DNA from: Niabella sp.
Lineage (GTDB): Bacteria > Bacteroidota > Bacteroidia > Chitinophagales > Chitinophagaceae
Direction of reading: 5' to 3'
Assembly (NCBI GenBank): GCA_017744715.1
Contig: JAGIAT010000004.1
Coordinates: forward strand, 574,594 to 638,593
DNA: 64,000 bases
Below are positions 26,157 through 35,273 of this stretch, in pieces. The position numbers and the translations under genes were made by a program. The notes below the pieces were generated by a model. The model had not been told where the DNA came from and made no database searches. It was given only the letters and a program-made list of their open reading frames with translations. Position 1 is the stretch's first letter. Every line of letters begins with the position of its first letter.

Positions 26157-28328
26157 ATGAAAGAATATAAGAGAACGTTAATTACAGCAGCCCTGCCCTA
26201 TGCCAACGGCCCCGTGCACATCGGGCACCTGGCAGGATGCTATATACCGGCTGATATTTATGCACGCTATCTGAGAGCACAGAAAAAAGATGTAAAATTG
26301 ATCGGGGGCAGTGATGAACACGGCGTACCCATCACCATCCGGGCGATGAAGGAAGGCGTAAGTCCGCAGGATATTGTAGATAAATACCATGCGCAGATCC
26401 GGGAAAGCTTTGAGCAGATGGGCATTTCCTTCGATATTTACTCCCGTACCTCCAGCCCTGTTCATCATCAGACGGCTTCCGACTTTTTTAAGGTCCTTTA
26501 TGATAAAGGGTTGTTTGAAGAACGGGAAACAGAACAATACTACGACGAAAAGACCCAAACCTTTTTAGCAGACCGGTATATTACCGGCACCTGCCCCGTA
26601 TGCGGAAATCCCGGCGCTTTTGGCGATCAGTGCGAAAAATGCGGCAGCAGCCTGTCGCCGGAGCAATTAATCAACCCGCGCAGCACGCTGAGTGATGCCA
26701 TCCCTGTTAAGAAGAAGACCAAACACTGGTACTTTCCCCTGCAGAACTACGAGGCATGGCTGAAAGAGTGGATCCTGGAAGATCATAAAGAATGGAAGGC
26801 CAATGTATACGGCCAGTGCAAAAGCTGGCTCGATAACGGGTTGCAGCCCCGGGCCATGACCCGCGACAGCAACTGGGGCATTAAAGTACCCCTGCCGGAT
26901 GCAGAAGGGAAGGTATTATATGTATGGTTTGACGCTCCTATCGGCTATATTTCTGCTACCAAAGAACTCACGGATCAGTGGGCCGACTACTGGTGCCAGG
27001 AAGATACCCGCCTGATTCATTTTATCGGAAAGGACAATATCGTGTTCCATTGCATCATCTTCCCGGCCATGTTAAAAGCCCATGGCAATTTTGTACTGCC
27101 GGATAACGTGCCGGCCAATGAGTTTTTAAATATCGAAGGCCAGAAAGTATCTACCAGCCGCAACTGGGCGGTTTGGGTACACGAATACGTAAAAGACTTC
27201 CCCGGCTGCGAAGATGCCCTGCGCTATGTGCTTTGCAGCAACGCACCGGAAACCAAGGACAACGATTTTACCTGGAAGGATTTCCAGGATCGCATCAATA
27301 ACGAACTGGTATCTATTTTCGGCAACTTCGTGAACCGCACATTTGTGCTGATGCATAAATTGTGCGGTGGAAAGGTACCCAAGCTGCATACGGAACTGCT
27401 GGATGATGCAGATAAAACACTGATTTCCGATATTCAGCAGGCTGAAGCCAGGGTACAGACCGCCCTGGAAAATTTCCGCTTCCGCGATGCGCTGTTTGAG
27501 GTGATTGACCTGAGCCGTAAAGGCAACAAGTATATGCAGGAAAAAGAACCCTGGATCCTGGCCAAGCAACTGACGGCGGAAAATCCTGAAAGTGCCGTAC
27601 TGCAACAGCGAATCGACAACTGTTTGCACCTCTGCCTGCAGCTTACCGCCAACCTGGCGATCCTGATCAATCCGTTCCTGCCTGCAACCGCCCGGAAAAT
27701 GCTGCACATGATGAAGGTGGTAGAACGGATGCTGGATTGGGAAAATGCCGGCAACATCAACCTGCTGAGTGTGGGTTATACCTTAAGAGCACCGGAATTA
27801 TTGTTCCGTAAAATTGAAGATGCGGAAATAGAAGCGCAACTGCAAAAACTAAGGGCAGGAAGCGAGGCTGTTGTAAGTAAACAGTCATCAGTTATCAGTG
27901 ATCAGTCTTCAGTTGTGAGCAATCAGTCTTCAGTTATCGGTAATCAGTCTTCAGTTGTCGGTAATCAGTCATCAACTGTTGGCGAACCGGCACCTGTCAA
28001 AACCGAAATCACTTTTGATGATTTTGCAAAGATCGATCTGCGTACCGGCACCATTATCAGCGCCGAGAAAGTTGAAAAAGCAGATAAACTATTAAAACTT
28101 GAGATTGACCTGGGTTTTGAAAAGCGCACCATTGTATCGGGCATCGCCCTGCATTTTGCGCCGGACGCGCTGCCGGGTAAAAAAGTAGTGGTGGTCGCCA
28201 ACCTGGCTCCCCGCAAAATGAGAGGCATCGAAAGCAATGGAATGATCCTGATGGCGGAAGATGCAGCAGGCAAACTCGTATTTGTTGCGGCTGACGAAAA
28301 AGCACCCAACGGGGTCGCTATCAGCTAA
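26157..28328 (+). CDS. metG: Methionyl-tRNA synthetase with repeat-derived linker and EMAP-type tail
   Basis: Charges tRNA-Met with methionine in the cytoplasm. Residues are numbered from the ATG at 26157; an ATG at 26142 would add five residues. The class I motif HIGH is at 21-24, a zinc knuckle at C146-C149-C159-C162, and the KMSKS loop reads KVSTS at 330-334, as in other Bacteroidota and archaeal-type enzymes. The C-terminal tRNA-binding (EMAP II/Trbp111) domain spans about 620-723. Between the catalytic part and this domain lies a linker with five 7-residue units QSSV(I/V)(S/G)(D/N) at 576-610, which are translated copies of an intergenic repeat. It is the first plus-strand gene right of the dcw head. 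Confidence 0.97.
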   Translation: MKEYKRTLITAALPYANGPVHIGHLAGCYIPADIYARYLRAQKKDVKLIGGSDEHGVPITIRAMKEGVSPQDIVDKYHAQIRESFEQMGISFDIYSRTSSPVHHQTASDFFKVLYDKGLFEERETEQYYDEKTQTFLADRYITGTCPVCGNPGAFGDQCEKCGSSLSPEQLINPRSTLSDAIPVKKKTKHWYFPLQNYEAWLKEWILEDHKEWKANVYGQCKSWLDNGLQPRAMTRDSNWGIKVPLPDAEGKVLYVWFDAPIGYISATKELTDQWADYWCQEDTRLIHFIGKDNIVFHCIIFPAMLKAHGNFVLPDNVPANEFLNIEGQKVSTSRNWAVWVHEYVKDFPGCEDALRYVLCSNAPETKDNDFTWKDFQDRINNELVSIFGNFVNRTFVLMHKLCGGKVPKLHTELLDDADKTLISDIQQAEARVQTALENFRFRDALFEVIDLSRKGNKYMQEKEPWILAKQLTAENPESAVLQQRIDNCLHLCLQLTANLAILINPFLPATARKMLHMMKVVERMLDWENAGNINLLSVGYTLRAPELLFRKIEDAEIEAQLQKLRAGSEAVVSKQSSVISDQSSVVSNQSSVIGNQSSVVGNQSSTVGEPAPVKTEITFDDFAKIDLRTGTIISAEKVEKADKLLKLEIDLGFEKRTIVSGIALHFAPDALPGKKVVVVANLAPRKMRGIESNGMILMAEDAAGKLVFVAADEKAPNGVAIS
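27882..27986 (+). repeat. five 21-bp tandem repeats inside metG
   Basis: Five consecutive 21-bp units of the form cagtcttcagttnt(c/g)(a/g)g(t/c)(a/g)at encode QSSV(I/V)(S/G)(D/N) in frame in the MetRS linker. The same core (cagtcttcagttatcagt) forms non-coding arrays at 32.5 kb and 63.4-63.9 kb, and in reverse at 3.4 kb. Confidence 0.9.
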
Positions 28329-28334
28329 AAAATA

Positions 28335-28382
28335 AAGCTGCCGGAGCACAGAAATTTCAGTATCGCCGTGCTCCGGTAGCTT
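28335..28382 (+). terminator. hairpin after metG
   Basis: A 15-bp stem with a single G-T pair (28335-28349 with 28368-28382) closes an 18-base loop 6 bp after the metG stop. No T-run follows, so it may act as an mRNA-end stabiliser or a weak terminator. Confidence 0.5.
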
Positions 28383-28584
28383 ATTCCAACAGCCGGCTGC
28401 CATTAAGCATAAATACCCCATTTCCCCCGTTCCTGTCTGCAGCCTGCTTCATCAGGCATGCGTGTACGTTCCGGGCTGGCTGGTCATATTCCCAAATACC
28501 TTGTTAATACATTGATACGTATACGTTTATTTAGTAGGCGCATTCCGCATTTTTCACTATTTTTAAGAATAAACCAACAACATT

Positions 28585-31500
28585 GTGAAAACCAGGATTC
28601 GTCTGAAAGACCTACCGCGTCTGAACCTGCGGTTCAGAAGAAGGCGACACCGCTTCTGGCTTATTGTTCTTGGTATTATTGCAACGGTAATTACAGCGTT
28701 TAACTTCTGGTTTATTGATCACGCAGAAACAGCACTGGAGCAGATCGTGGAACGGCAATCCAAAGGCCGGTTAAAGCTAAAGGTGGATAAATTTAAATTC
28801 AACTGGATCAAGAACCGGATCGAACTGCAGAATGCCCTTTTTTACTCAACCGACAGTACTGCAAAATCGCTTTATACGGTTAATACCAAACGCATCACGA
28901 TAAAGGCCCGCGGCTTCCTGCCCCTGCTGTTCAGAAAACAGATCCTGATTGATTCCATCCATCTTTATGCGCCGGCGGTAACCATTACCCGGCTGAATCC
29001 GCGCGTACGAAGAGCCGACCGGAACCGGGGATCCCCGGCCGGCGGCGCCGATGAAAAATTTTCCGTGGCGCTGGAAATGGGGAAAGTATCCAACTCAATC
29101 AATGATGCCATCAACGAACTGAAGATTAACCGGTTTATTTTAACCGATGGCAGCCTTTCGCTGATTGATAATACCCGGCCCCAGGAAACGCCCTTCCTGG
29201 TGAACAAGATCGATATGCGGCTGGATGGTTTGCAGGTAGACAGTACCACGGCCCGTAAAAACAGGAATTCGGGCGAAAAGATCCCGTTCACGGATGAGAT
29301 CTATATCCGCTCACATGACCAGAACATCATTTTTCCCGGTAACCGGTATATGCTGAGCTTTAAGAATTTTAAATTCACCCTGCAGGACCAGCGCGTGGAG
29401 TTCGACAGCTGCACGATCCGCGGTACAAAAGATGACAGCTCCAAAACGGCCTTTAAGATCTACTTTGATAAATTAAGGCTCACCAATATCAACTTTGATA
29501 CCCTGTATCATGAAGAAGTGGTACAGGCAGATTCTGTATACAGCGCCAATCCCGACATCTTCCTGGATATCGACAGTGACCAAAAAATTTCGCGGCGGAA
29601 TAATAAAAAAATACAAAAGATCGACGACCTTTTGCAACAGCTGTTCGGGGATGTGATGCTGAACTATGTGGTTGTTCAAAACGGCGGTATCAACATCAAT
29701 ACCATCCGCAAGGGCAAGGTAAACACCTTTGCTTCCAATCATAACAATTTTGAATTACAGGGACTGATGATCCGGCAGGGAAATGAACAGGTGGTGAAAG
29801 TAGACAAATTCCTGATGACCCTTCACAATTACGAAACCCGGCTGCAGGACGGAAGGTATGCGCTGGCTTTTGACAGCGTTCAATTCTTTAATGACGCCAT
29901 CAACCTTACCAAGTTTTCCTTTAAAGAGTACAAGGGTACAAAGATTATTAACAACGTACAGATGCCCCGTTTTGAGCTAAGAGGCCTTTCCTGGGAAGCA
30001 CTGTTGTATGATAACTTTTTCAGTGCAAACAGTGCATTATTCCTCAATCCTGATATCGAGTATTCACTCTCCCCCCAGAAAACCAAAAAAGAAAAAAGTA
30101 TTTTTCAAACACTGAGCAACATCGGCTCAATCATGAACCTGAACGCGCTGGGTATACAGAACGGCAATATCCGGCTCAATCTTGGAAAAAACGCCACCTT
30201 ACGTTTATCCGATGCCAATCTTTCGGTAATGCCGGATGAGCTGACGGCCTCCCGCAAAGTGAAACATATCCGGCACTCCATAAAAGTATTCAATTTCAGC
30301 AAGGGATTGTTTCAGAAAGACGGGCTATCGGTAACCCTTAACCAGGCAACGCTGGATAACAGGCAAGGCATTAAGGCCGCCAGTATTGTGGCGCGTGGCA
30401 ATGGTATTCATGCAGATGTGCACAACGCCCGGGTCGAAGATATCGTGCTGGATAGCTCCAACCAGCGTCTTTCCGTCTTTGGCATCCAGTGGCAAGGGGC
30501 CGATGTGCGCATCAACAACCCTTCGTCTTCCGGGAAAACGCCTGCAAAAAAAGTATTGAATAATTTCCTGATAAAAAACCTGGAAGGGAGCAATACGGCT
30601 TTGCAGTTTCATGATAATGGTAAAGATATCCGCGCCTATTTTCAGTCGCTTGCAATAAAAGAGCTCCGTAAGAACAAACGCTCCGATATGGTGGTGGATG
30701 GACTTGCCCTGACGGGACAGGACTTCCTGATGACGGCTCCGCAGCAACGCATTGCCGTGGAAAAGATCTCCCTGAATGATGCGGCAGGCAGCTTGCTCCA
30801 TAATTTTATTTTTGAGAAAACAACGGGCGCCGATTCCATTCATATAAAAATCCCCCAGGTAGCCTTTATTCCTTATATTAATCAGATCATCAACGGCAAT
30901 CTTCAGCTGGAAAAGATCGTGCTTACAGACCCGGACATTACCGCTCATTTTGGTAAAAAAGACAGCAGTCACCACACCGCCGTTCAAAACCGGCCGCAGA
31001 TCCGGCTGGGAGAAGCACTGCTGCAACGGCCCAAACTGGAACTACGTTTTGTGAGTAAAAAAAATGAAGCCCAAACCATCCGCTGGGACGGTGTGCCTGA
31101 AAATAGTTACCTGCGCATCCGCGGCCTTGTATCTTCCAACCGCCAGTTGCTTGCGATTAAAAACCTGCAGGCCTATCTTACCAATTTTGAGTTTTTAAAC
31201 CATCGCAACGGAAAGCGTTTTGCAACGAATTATAACAAACTCAATATCGAACTGGATGAATTGAAAGCCGGCAAAAACGGAGAGGACAAGCTGGACTGGA
31301 GCACGCTGCTCAGTGTGCACTCCATGGATAAGCTGGTATTTGACAGCCTGGGAAAAAAGAACGCCATCCTCCGGCTGGATACCGGCGAGATCCGCAATGT
31401 AGCCCTCAACTCGCGCGAACTCCGGAACATCGGGGACGTGCTTAAAGCAAGTGACCGCCTGTATATCGGCAATGCTACAGGCAGCTACGCCACGGCAAAG

Positions 31501-32481
31501 AATCATCTCCGCTGGTATAATTTTCAGTTTAAGGACGGATCTTTTAAAACCGACTCATTACATCTTACCCCGGTGCAAAGCCTTGAAGATTATAGAAAGG
31601 CCAAGGCATTTAATGAAGATTACCTGCGGCTGCAAACCGGCACCGTCAGTGGAGGCCGCTTTGACACCTATGCTTTTGGCAGCGAAAGCATGCTGAAGAT
31701 CGGCCGGCTCCATGCAGATGGCGTACGGCTGCTTTCCTTTAAGGATAAAACACAGCCCGATACAGCAAAAAAATACAAGCGGTTGCCGGTAGCACAGATC
31801 CTGAATATCCCTATAAAAATCAATATCGATTCTGTAAACCTTTCGCGGGCATATGTGGAATACTGGGAAATCAACCCGGTTACCAACCGGCTTGGCATCA
31901 TTCCCGTACACGACCTGAATGTACAGTTGTACCCGGTACGTAACTATGACCTTGGGCCATCCGACAGCCTTTACATTTATGCACGGGCCCAGGTGCTTGG
32001 GGCAATGGATACCCGCCTGGCGGTACAACAGTCCTATACAGACAGCCTGGGACGGTTCCGCATGCAGTTGCAAACCGGTCCGCTGAACCTGAAACAATGG
32101 AACCAGGCCCTGCTTCCCCTGGTAAGTGCTGAAGTACTGAAAGGCCAGCTGGACAGTTTAAGTATGACGGGTATTGGCGGGGAAGATTATTCAACCGGAT
32201 CTATGCAAATGTTTTACCATGGGCTTAAACTGCGCCTGATGAACCGGGACGATCAAACACAGCAAAGCTTTAAAAACCGCCTTATCAGCTGGCTGGCCAA
32301 TACCCTGATCCTCCGGAAAAACAACCGGGGTAAGCATTCCCCGTTGTTCTTTGAACGGCTTAAGGACAAATCACCCATCAATTTCCTGATCAAATCGTCG
32401 CTGGAAGGGATCAAATCCAGCATCGGCATACCTGGTGTAAAAGGACGGGAACGGAGGTATATGCGAAGGATGCGGCAATGA
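28585..32481 (+). CDS. large AsmA-like / DUF748-type envelope protein
   Basis: 1298-residue protein with an Arg-rich cytoplasmic start (RFRRRRHRF), one membrane segment (about residues 24-46) and a very long periplasmic part of mainly beta-strand character. It has repeated strand-turn segments of the AsmA/TamB kind (IRLNLGKNATLRLSDANL; VDSINLSRAYVEY). Proteins of this superfamily are thought to form lipid-transport bridges or to affect outer-membrane assembly; which applies here is unknown. The start is GTG at 28585; no earlier in-frame start fits. It stands alone, 257 bp after metG, and is followed by repeats. Confidence 0.7.
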   Translation: MKTRIRLKDLPRLNLRFRRRRHRFWLIVLGIIATVITAFNFWFIDHAETALEQIVERQSKGRLKLKVDKFKFNWIKNRIELQNALFYSTDSTAKSLYTVNTKRITIKARGFLPLLFRKQILIDSIHLYAPAVTITRLNPRVRRADRNRGSPAGGADEKFSVALEMGKVSNSINDAINELKINRFILTDGSLSLIDNTRPQETPFLVNKIDMRLDGLQVDSTTARKNRNSGEKIPFTDEIYIRSHDQNIIFPGNRYMLSFKNFKFTLQDQRVEFDSCTIRGTKDDSSKTAFKIYFDKLRLTNINFDTLYHEEVVQADSVYSANPDIFLDIDSDQKISRRNNKKIQKIDDLLQQLFGDVMLNYVVVQNGGININTIRKGKVNTFASNHNNFELQGLMIRQGNEQVVKVDKFLMTLHNYETRLQDGRYALAFDSVQFFNDAINLTKFSFKEYKGTKIINNVQMPRFELRGLSWEALLYDNFFSANSALFLNPDIEYSLSPQKTKKEKSIFQTLSNIGSIMNLNALGIQNGNIRLNLGKNATLRLSDANLSVMPDELTASRKVKHIRHSIKVFNFSKGLFQKDGLSVTLNQATLDNRQGIKAASIVARGNGIHADVHNARVEDIVLDSSNQRLSVFGIQWQGADVRINNPSSSGKTPAKKVLNNFLIKNLEGSNTALQFHDNGKDIRAYFQSLAIKELRKNKRSDMVVDGLALTGQDFLMTAPQQRIAVEKISLNDAAGSLLHNFIFEKTTGADSIHIKIPQVAFIPYINQIINGNLQLEKIVLTDPDITAHFGKKDSSHHTAVQNRPQIRLGEALLQRPKLELRFVSKKNEAQTIRWDGVPENSYLRIRGLVSSNRQLLAIKNLQAYLTNFEFLNHRNGKRFATNYNKLNIELDELKAGKNGEDKLDWSTLLSVHSMDKLVFDSLGKKNAILRLDTGEIRNVALNSRELRNIGDVLKASDRLYIGNATGSYATAKNHLRWYNFQFKDGSFKTDSLHLTPVQSLEDYRKAKAFNEDYLRLQTGTVSGGRFDTYAFGSESMLKIGRLHADGVRLLSFKDKTQPDTAKKYKRLPVAQILNIPIKINIDSVNLSRAYVEYWEINPVTNRLGIIPVHDLNVQLYPVRNYDLGPSDSLYIYARAQVLGAMDTRLAVQQSYTDSLGRFRMQLQTGPLNLKQWNQALLPLVSAEVLKGQLDSLSMTGIGGEDYSTGSMQMFYHGLKLRLMNRDDQTQQSFKNRLISWLANTLILRKNNRGKHSPLFFERLKDKSPINFLIKSSLEGIKSSIGIPGVKGRERRYMRRMRQ

Positions 32482-32489
32482 GGGAATAG

Positions 32490-32758
32490 CTATCAGATTT
32501 CAGTCTTCAGTTATCAGTCTTCAGTTATCAGTCTTCAGTTTTCAGGTGATATTGCTGGAGATGCAGCACCGGCACCAAACGAAATCCAACATTAAACAGC
32601 ATGCAGCTTTTAGCCTTTCGCTTCAGCATTGCTTATCAAATCTAAAACGGATCAAACCTTTGACATTGAACTTTAGCATCAAACAAAATAACAGCATTCA
32701 GGTCCATGGCACATCGGGTTTTAACCCGGTACCTAACCCCAAACATTGAACGTTTAAA
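32490..32758. repeat. intergenic repeats (tcagtcttcagttat and aactttagcatc types)
   Basis: Right after the AsmA-like gene, three near-perfect 15-bp units tcagtcttcagttat lie at about 32500-32540. They are followed by units such as tttgacattgaactttagcatc and aacattgaacgtttaaac up to the end of the TPR gene. The 280-bp gap separates two convergent genes and shows nothing else. Confidence 0.75.
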
Positions 32759-32761
32759 CAA

Positions 32762-34183
32762 TCATTTCCGTTTTACCTGTGCAATCAGCGCTGCAACAGA
32801 AGGCCGTTGCAACAGCGCGGGCTCTACCTCTACGATCTTCTTCAACTGGCGGGGTGCGTTTCGCAATCCTTCTTCCAGTTCGATGAGCGCCTGCTTCGAC
32901 TGTCCCATACCAAAATAAAACAGGGCTTTATAATAATGAAACAACGGTTTATCCGTACCGATGCGGAGCACTGCATTTTGCACCTGCTCCAGTCCCTGCT
33001 CAAACTGCTCCGCTTTGTAAAGGCCGATGATCAGCGCCTCCCACCCCATCAGTTGTTTCGGACGCAACCGCACTACATTTAAAAAATATTGCAGGGCATC
33101 TTTGTCCAACCCCAGCGCCAGTTTGCTTTGTCCCATCAGCAACAGGTATTCCGGGTGATTGTTTTTGATCTTTAAGGCTGCTTCCAACTGACGGATACAG
33201 AGTTCAAATTTATCTTCCTTATAATAGGTAAGCGCGATCTTATACAACAACGCTCCCTTATCATCATTCAGGTGCGATGCCTTGCGGAAATAAAACCGGG
33301 CCTGGGCATAATTCTTCAGCTTCTCATAACAATAGCCGATCGCCTCATAGATTACATCCTCCGGTTTGGCCAGTTCCAGCACCCGTTCCAGGTACTCAAT
33401 GGCATCCTTGTATTTCCGGAGCCGGATATAGGCATCCCCGATATTCCGGTAAGCATAATCAAATTTTTCATCAATAACGATGGCATATTTATAGGCATCG
33501 ATGGCTTTTTCATAAAGCTTGATGCCCTGGTAGGCAGCGCCAAGATTAAACCAGGCCAGCTCAGAATAAGGAAATTCATTGATGATCTTCTGATGCAGCT
33601 CAATACTTTCGGCATTCCTTCCGGTATAGTCCGTCCAGAAACAGATCTTGTAAAGCGCCTCTTCGTTTGCCGGTTCCAGCTCCAGGATCCACTTCAGGCA
33701 ATCAAACACTTTATCGAAGCTTTCATAATCATCGTACACATCTGCCAGCTCAAAAAGCAATTCAATCTTTTCATCGCCTTCGAACAGGTTCAGGGCTTCT
33801 TCCAGCAGGACCACCGCCTCTTCCTGCCGGTCCAGGGCGAGTAGCGCCTCCGTTTTCAGGATGTAGATGTCGATGTTATTTCCGTCAAAAATTGAAGCTT
33901 TATCCAGTAATTCGAGGGCAATATCATATGCCCGGTTATTTAAAACGAGATCGGCTTTCTTGATCAGTAAACCCGCAGAATAAGGAAACTGCTCAATGGC
34001 TGTTTCTGTGGCCTGCAGGGCCTTTTTAAACGCCTCCCTGGATTCAAAATAATTAATGATCCGTTCAAATTCTTCTTCTTCAAGGTAGGATGCGGATTGA
34101 CCATTCTTCAGATTTTCATAGCGTTGTAATAATTCCTCTATGTCCTCCTTCCGCTCCTCGCTCTGATGCGAAAACTCTCTCAT
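32762..34183 (-). CDS. TPR-repeat protein
   Basis: 473-residue soluble protein made almost wholly of tetratricopeptide repeats (for example AWFNLGAAYQGIKLYEKAIDAYKYAI and YAYRNIGDAYIRLRKYKDAIEYLERVL, each one repeat plus part of the next). No signal peptide or enzyme domain is seen. Such proteins act as scaffolds; the partner is unknown. It is monocistronic, convergent with the AsmA-like gene and divergent from the small secreted protein at 34527. Confidence 0.85.
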   Translation of the reverse strand: MREFSHQSEERKEDIEELLQRYENLKNGQSASYLEEEEFERIINYFESREAFKKALQATETAIEQFPYSAGLLIKKADLVLNNRAYDIALELLDKASIFDGNNIDIYILKTEALLALDRQEEAVVLLEEALNLFEGDEKIELLFELADVYDDYESFDKVFDCLKWILELEPANEEALYKICFWTDYTGRNAESIELHQKIINEFPYSELAWFNLGAAYQGIKLYEKAIDAYKYAIVIDEKFDYAYRNIGDAYIRLRKYKDAIEYLERVLELAKPEDVIYEAIGYCYEKLKNYAQARFYFRKASHLNDDKGALLYKIALTYYKEDKFELCIRQLEAALKIKNNHPEYLLLMGQSKLALGLDKDALQYFLNVVRLRPKQLMGWEALIIGLYKAEQFEQGLEQVQNAVLRIGTDKPLFHYYKALFYFGMGQSKQALIELEEGLRNAPRQLKKIVEVEPALLQRPSVAALIAQVKRK

Positions 34184-34526
34184 ATCTGCTCTTTTTATCT
34201 ATTATCAAAACCACAAAATCCACTAATTTGTTTCAATATAGCAAAATATTGCTATTTCTGCCGGTAATAAGTTTTCCTCCGGTGTGTAAAACTTTCTTAT
34301 AAGAGGCTCCGGATCCGCTTTCTGTTGCATATAGCTTAAAGATCTGGGAATCAACCCCCAAAAACCTGAAAAATCGAAAAAGCCGGATCGAAATTTTCTA
34401 AAATCCCAATAAAAGGGTTATTTATTGTTCATATAACGGGAAAGGAGGTTAAAAAAAAATTAAAATTTTCAAATCTTACAATTATATTATACCTTTGTAT
34501 CAGTTTAAATCTTTAAAAAGAACAAA
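34184..34526. other. divergent intergenic region with promoter
   Basis: This 343-bp gap is AT-rich near its right end. It contains the promoter described at 34467-34497, and must hold the promoter of the TPR gene on the minus strand, for which I see no consensus match. No other element was recognised. Confidence 0.5.
34467..34497 (+). promoter_or_regulatory. Bacteroidota-type promoter
   Basis: TACCTTTG (34490-34497, perfect TAnnTTTG) is preceded at 19 bp by TTTC (34467-34470, one mismatch to TTTG). It lies 29 bp before the ATG at 34527, giving a short A-rich leader. Confidence 0.65.
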
Positions 34527-34886
34527 ATGTTGAAAACCTTCTTACTCACTGTGCTCTTTGTCCTGGCTGTAGGGGGTGTTTCGTTTGCGACTGAAAATAC
34601 CGTTACAGATGTGGATCATGGTAAAGACAAACCTAAAAACGGTTATGTGGCGGAGAATAAATTTGAAAAGGAACTTTCTTCTTTTTCCCTGAGGTCTGAG
34701 TATCAGTACCGTGGGGACCGGGTGCTGACAAACACAAATACTACAAACGGCAATTATATCAACCTGAACACGTCCATTTCTTATCAGAAAGGAACCAATA
34801 CGTATATTGTTCCTTACAAAAAGAAAGTGATCCTGAACCGGTTTACCTTTAACCCCAACGAACCACTGCGGAATCTCTACAGATAG
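34527..34886 (+). CDS. small secreted hypothetical protein
   Basis: 119-residue protein with a signal peptide (MLKTFLLTVLFVLAVGGVSFA, cleaved near residue 21). The mature part is polar, rich in Asn and Thr, with short beta-strand patterns. No family was recognised. It has its own consensus promoter and a strong terminator 24 bp after the stop, so it is a separately transcribed, probably well-expressed single gene. The envelope or outside of the cell is the likely location. Confidence 0.75.
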   Translation: MLKTFLLTVLFVLAVGGVSFATENTVTDVDHGKDKPKNGYVAENKFEKELSSFSLRSEYQYRGDRVLTNTNTTNGNYINLNTSISYQKGTNTYIVPYKKKVILNRFTFNPNEPLRNLYR

Positions 34887-34909
34887 TTCCAACAGGCAAA
34901 AGATATTCC

Positions 34910-34940
34910 ATCGCTCCCAAACCGGGGGCGATTTTTTTTT
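34910..34940 (+). terminator. Rho-independent terminator
   Basis: A 9-bp stem (34910-34918 with 34924-34932, one G-T pair), a 5-base loop and a run of eight T after the stem form a textbook terminator for the small secreted gene. Confidence 0.9.
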
Positions 34941-35170
34941 GAAGCCCCTTGCCTCTTGCGGTGTAATTTTTACCGCAATGTACGCAACGCATCCGCGATG
35001 GACGCAAGGAATCATGATCCTTTTAAGCGAACCTTGCGAAGCCCTTGCCTCTTGCGGTGTAATTTTTTACCGCAATGGACGCAATGCATCCGCGATGGAC
35101 GCAAGGAATCATGATCCTTTTAAGCGAACCTTGCGAATCCCTTGCGCCCCTCGCGGTTATTTAACCACAA
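34941..35170. repeat. 97-bp tandem repeat, two copies plus a partial third
   Basis: Copy 1 (34941-35037) and copy 2 (35038-35134) are both 97 bp and differ at only a few bases; a diverged partial third copy follows to about 35170 (gaatcccttgcg...). Each copy contains the inverted motifs ttgcggtgtaa / ttaccgcaa and gcatccgcgatggac. There is no sensible open frame. It resembles the 'cgcaatggacgcaa' intergenic elements scattered in Bacteroidota genomes. Confidence 0.9.
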
Positions 35171-35273
35171 AGAGCGAAGAACCGCTTAGGATGGAGAGAG
35201 GCACCATAAATTATTCATTGCATGTGCTTACGAAACCATTGCCCTCGCGGTTCATTTAACAACAACGCAGCCT

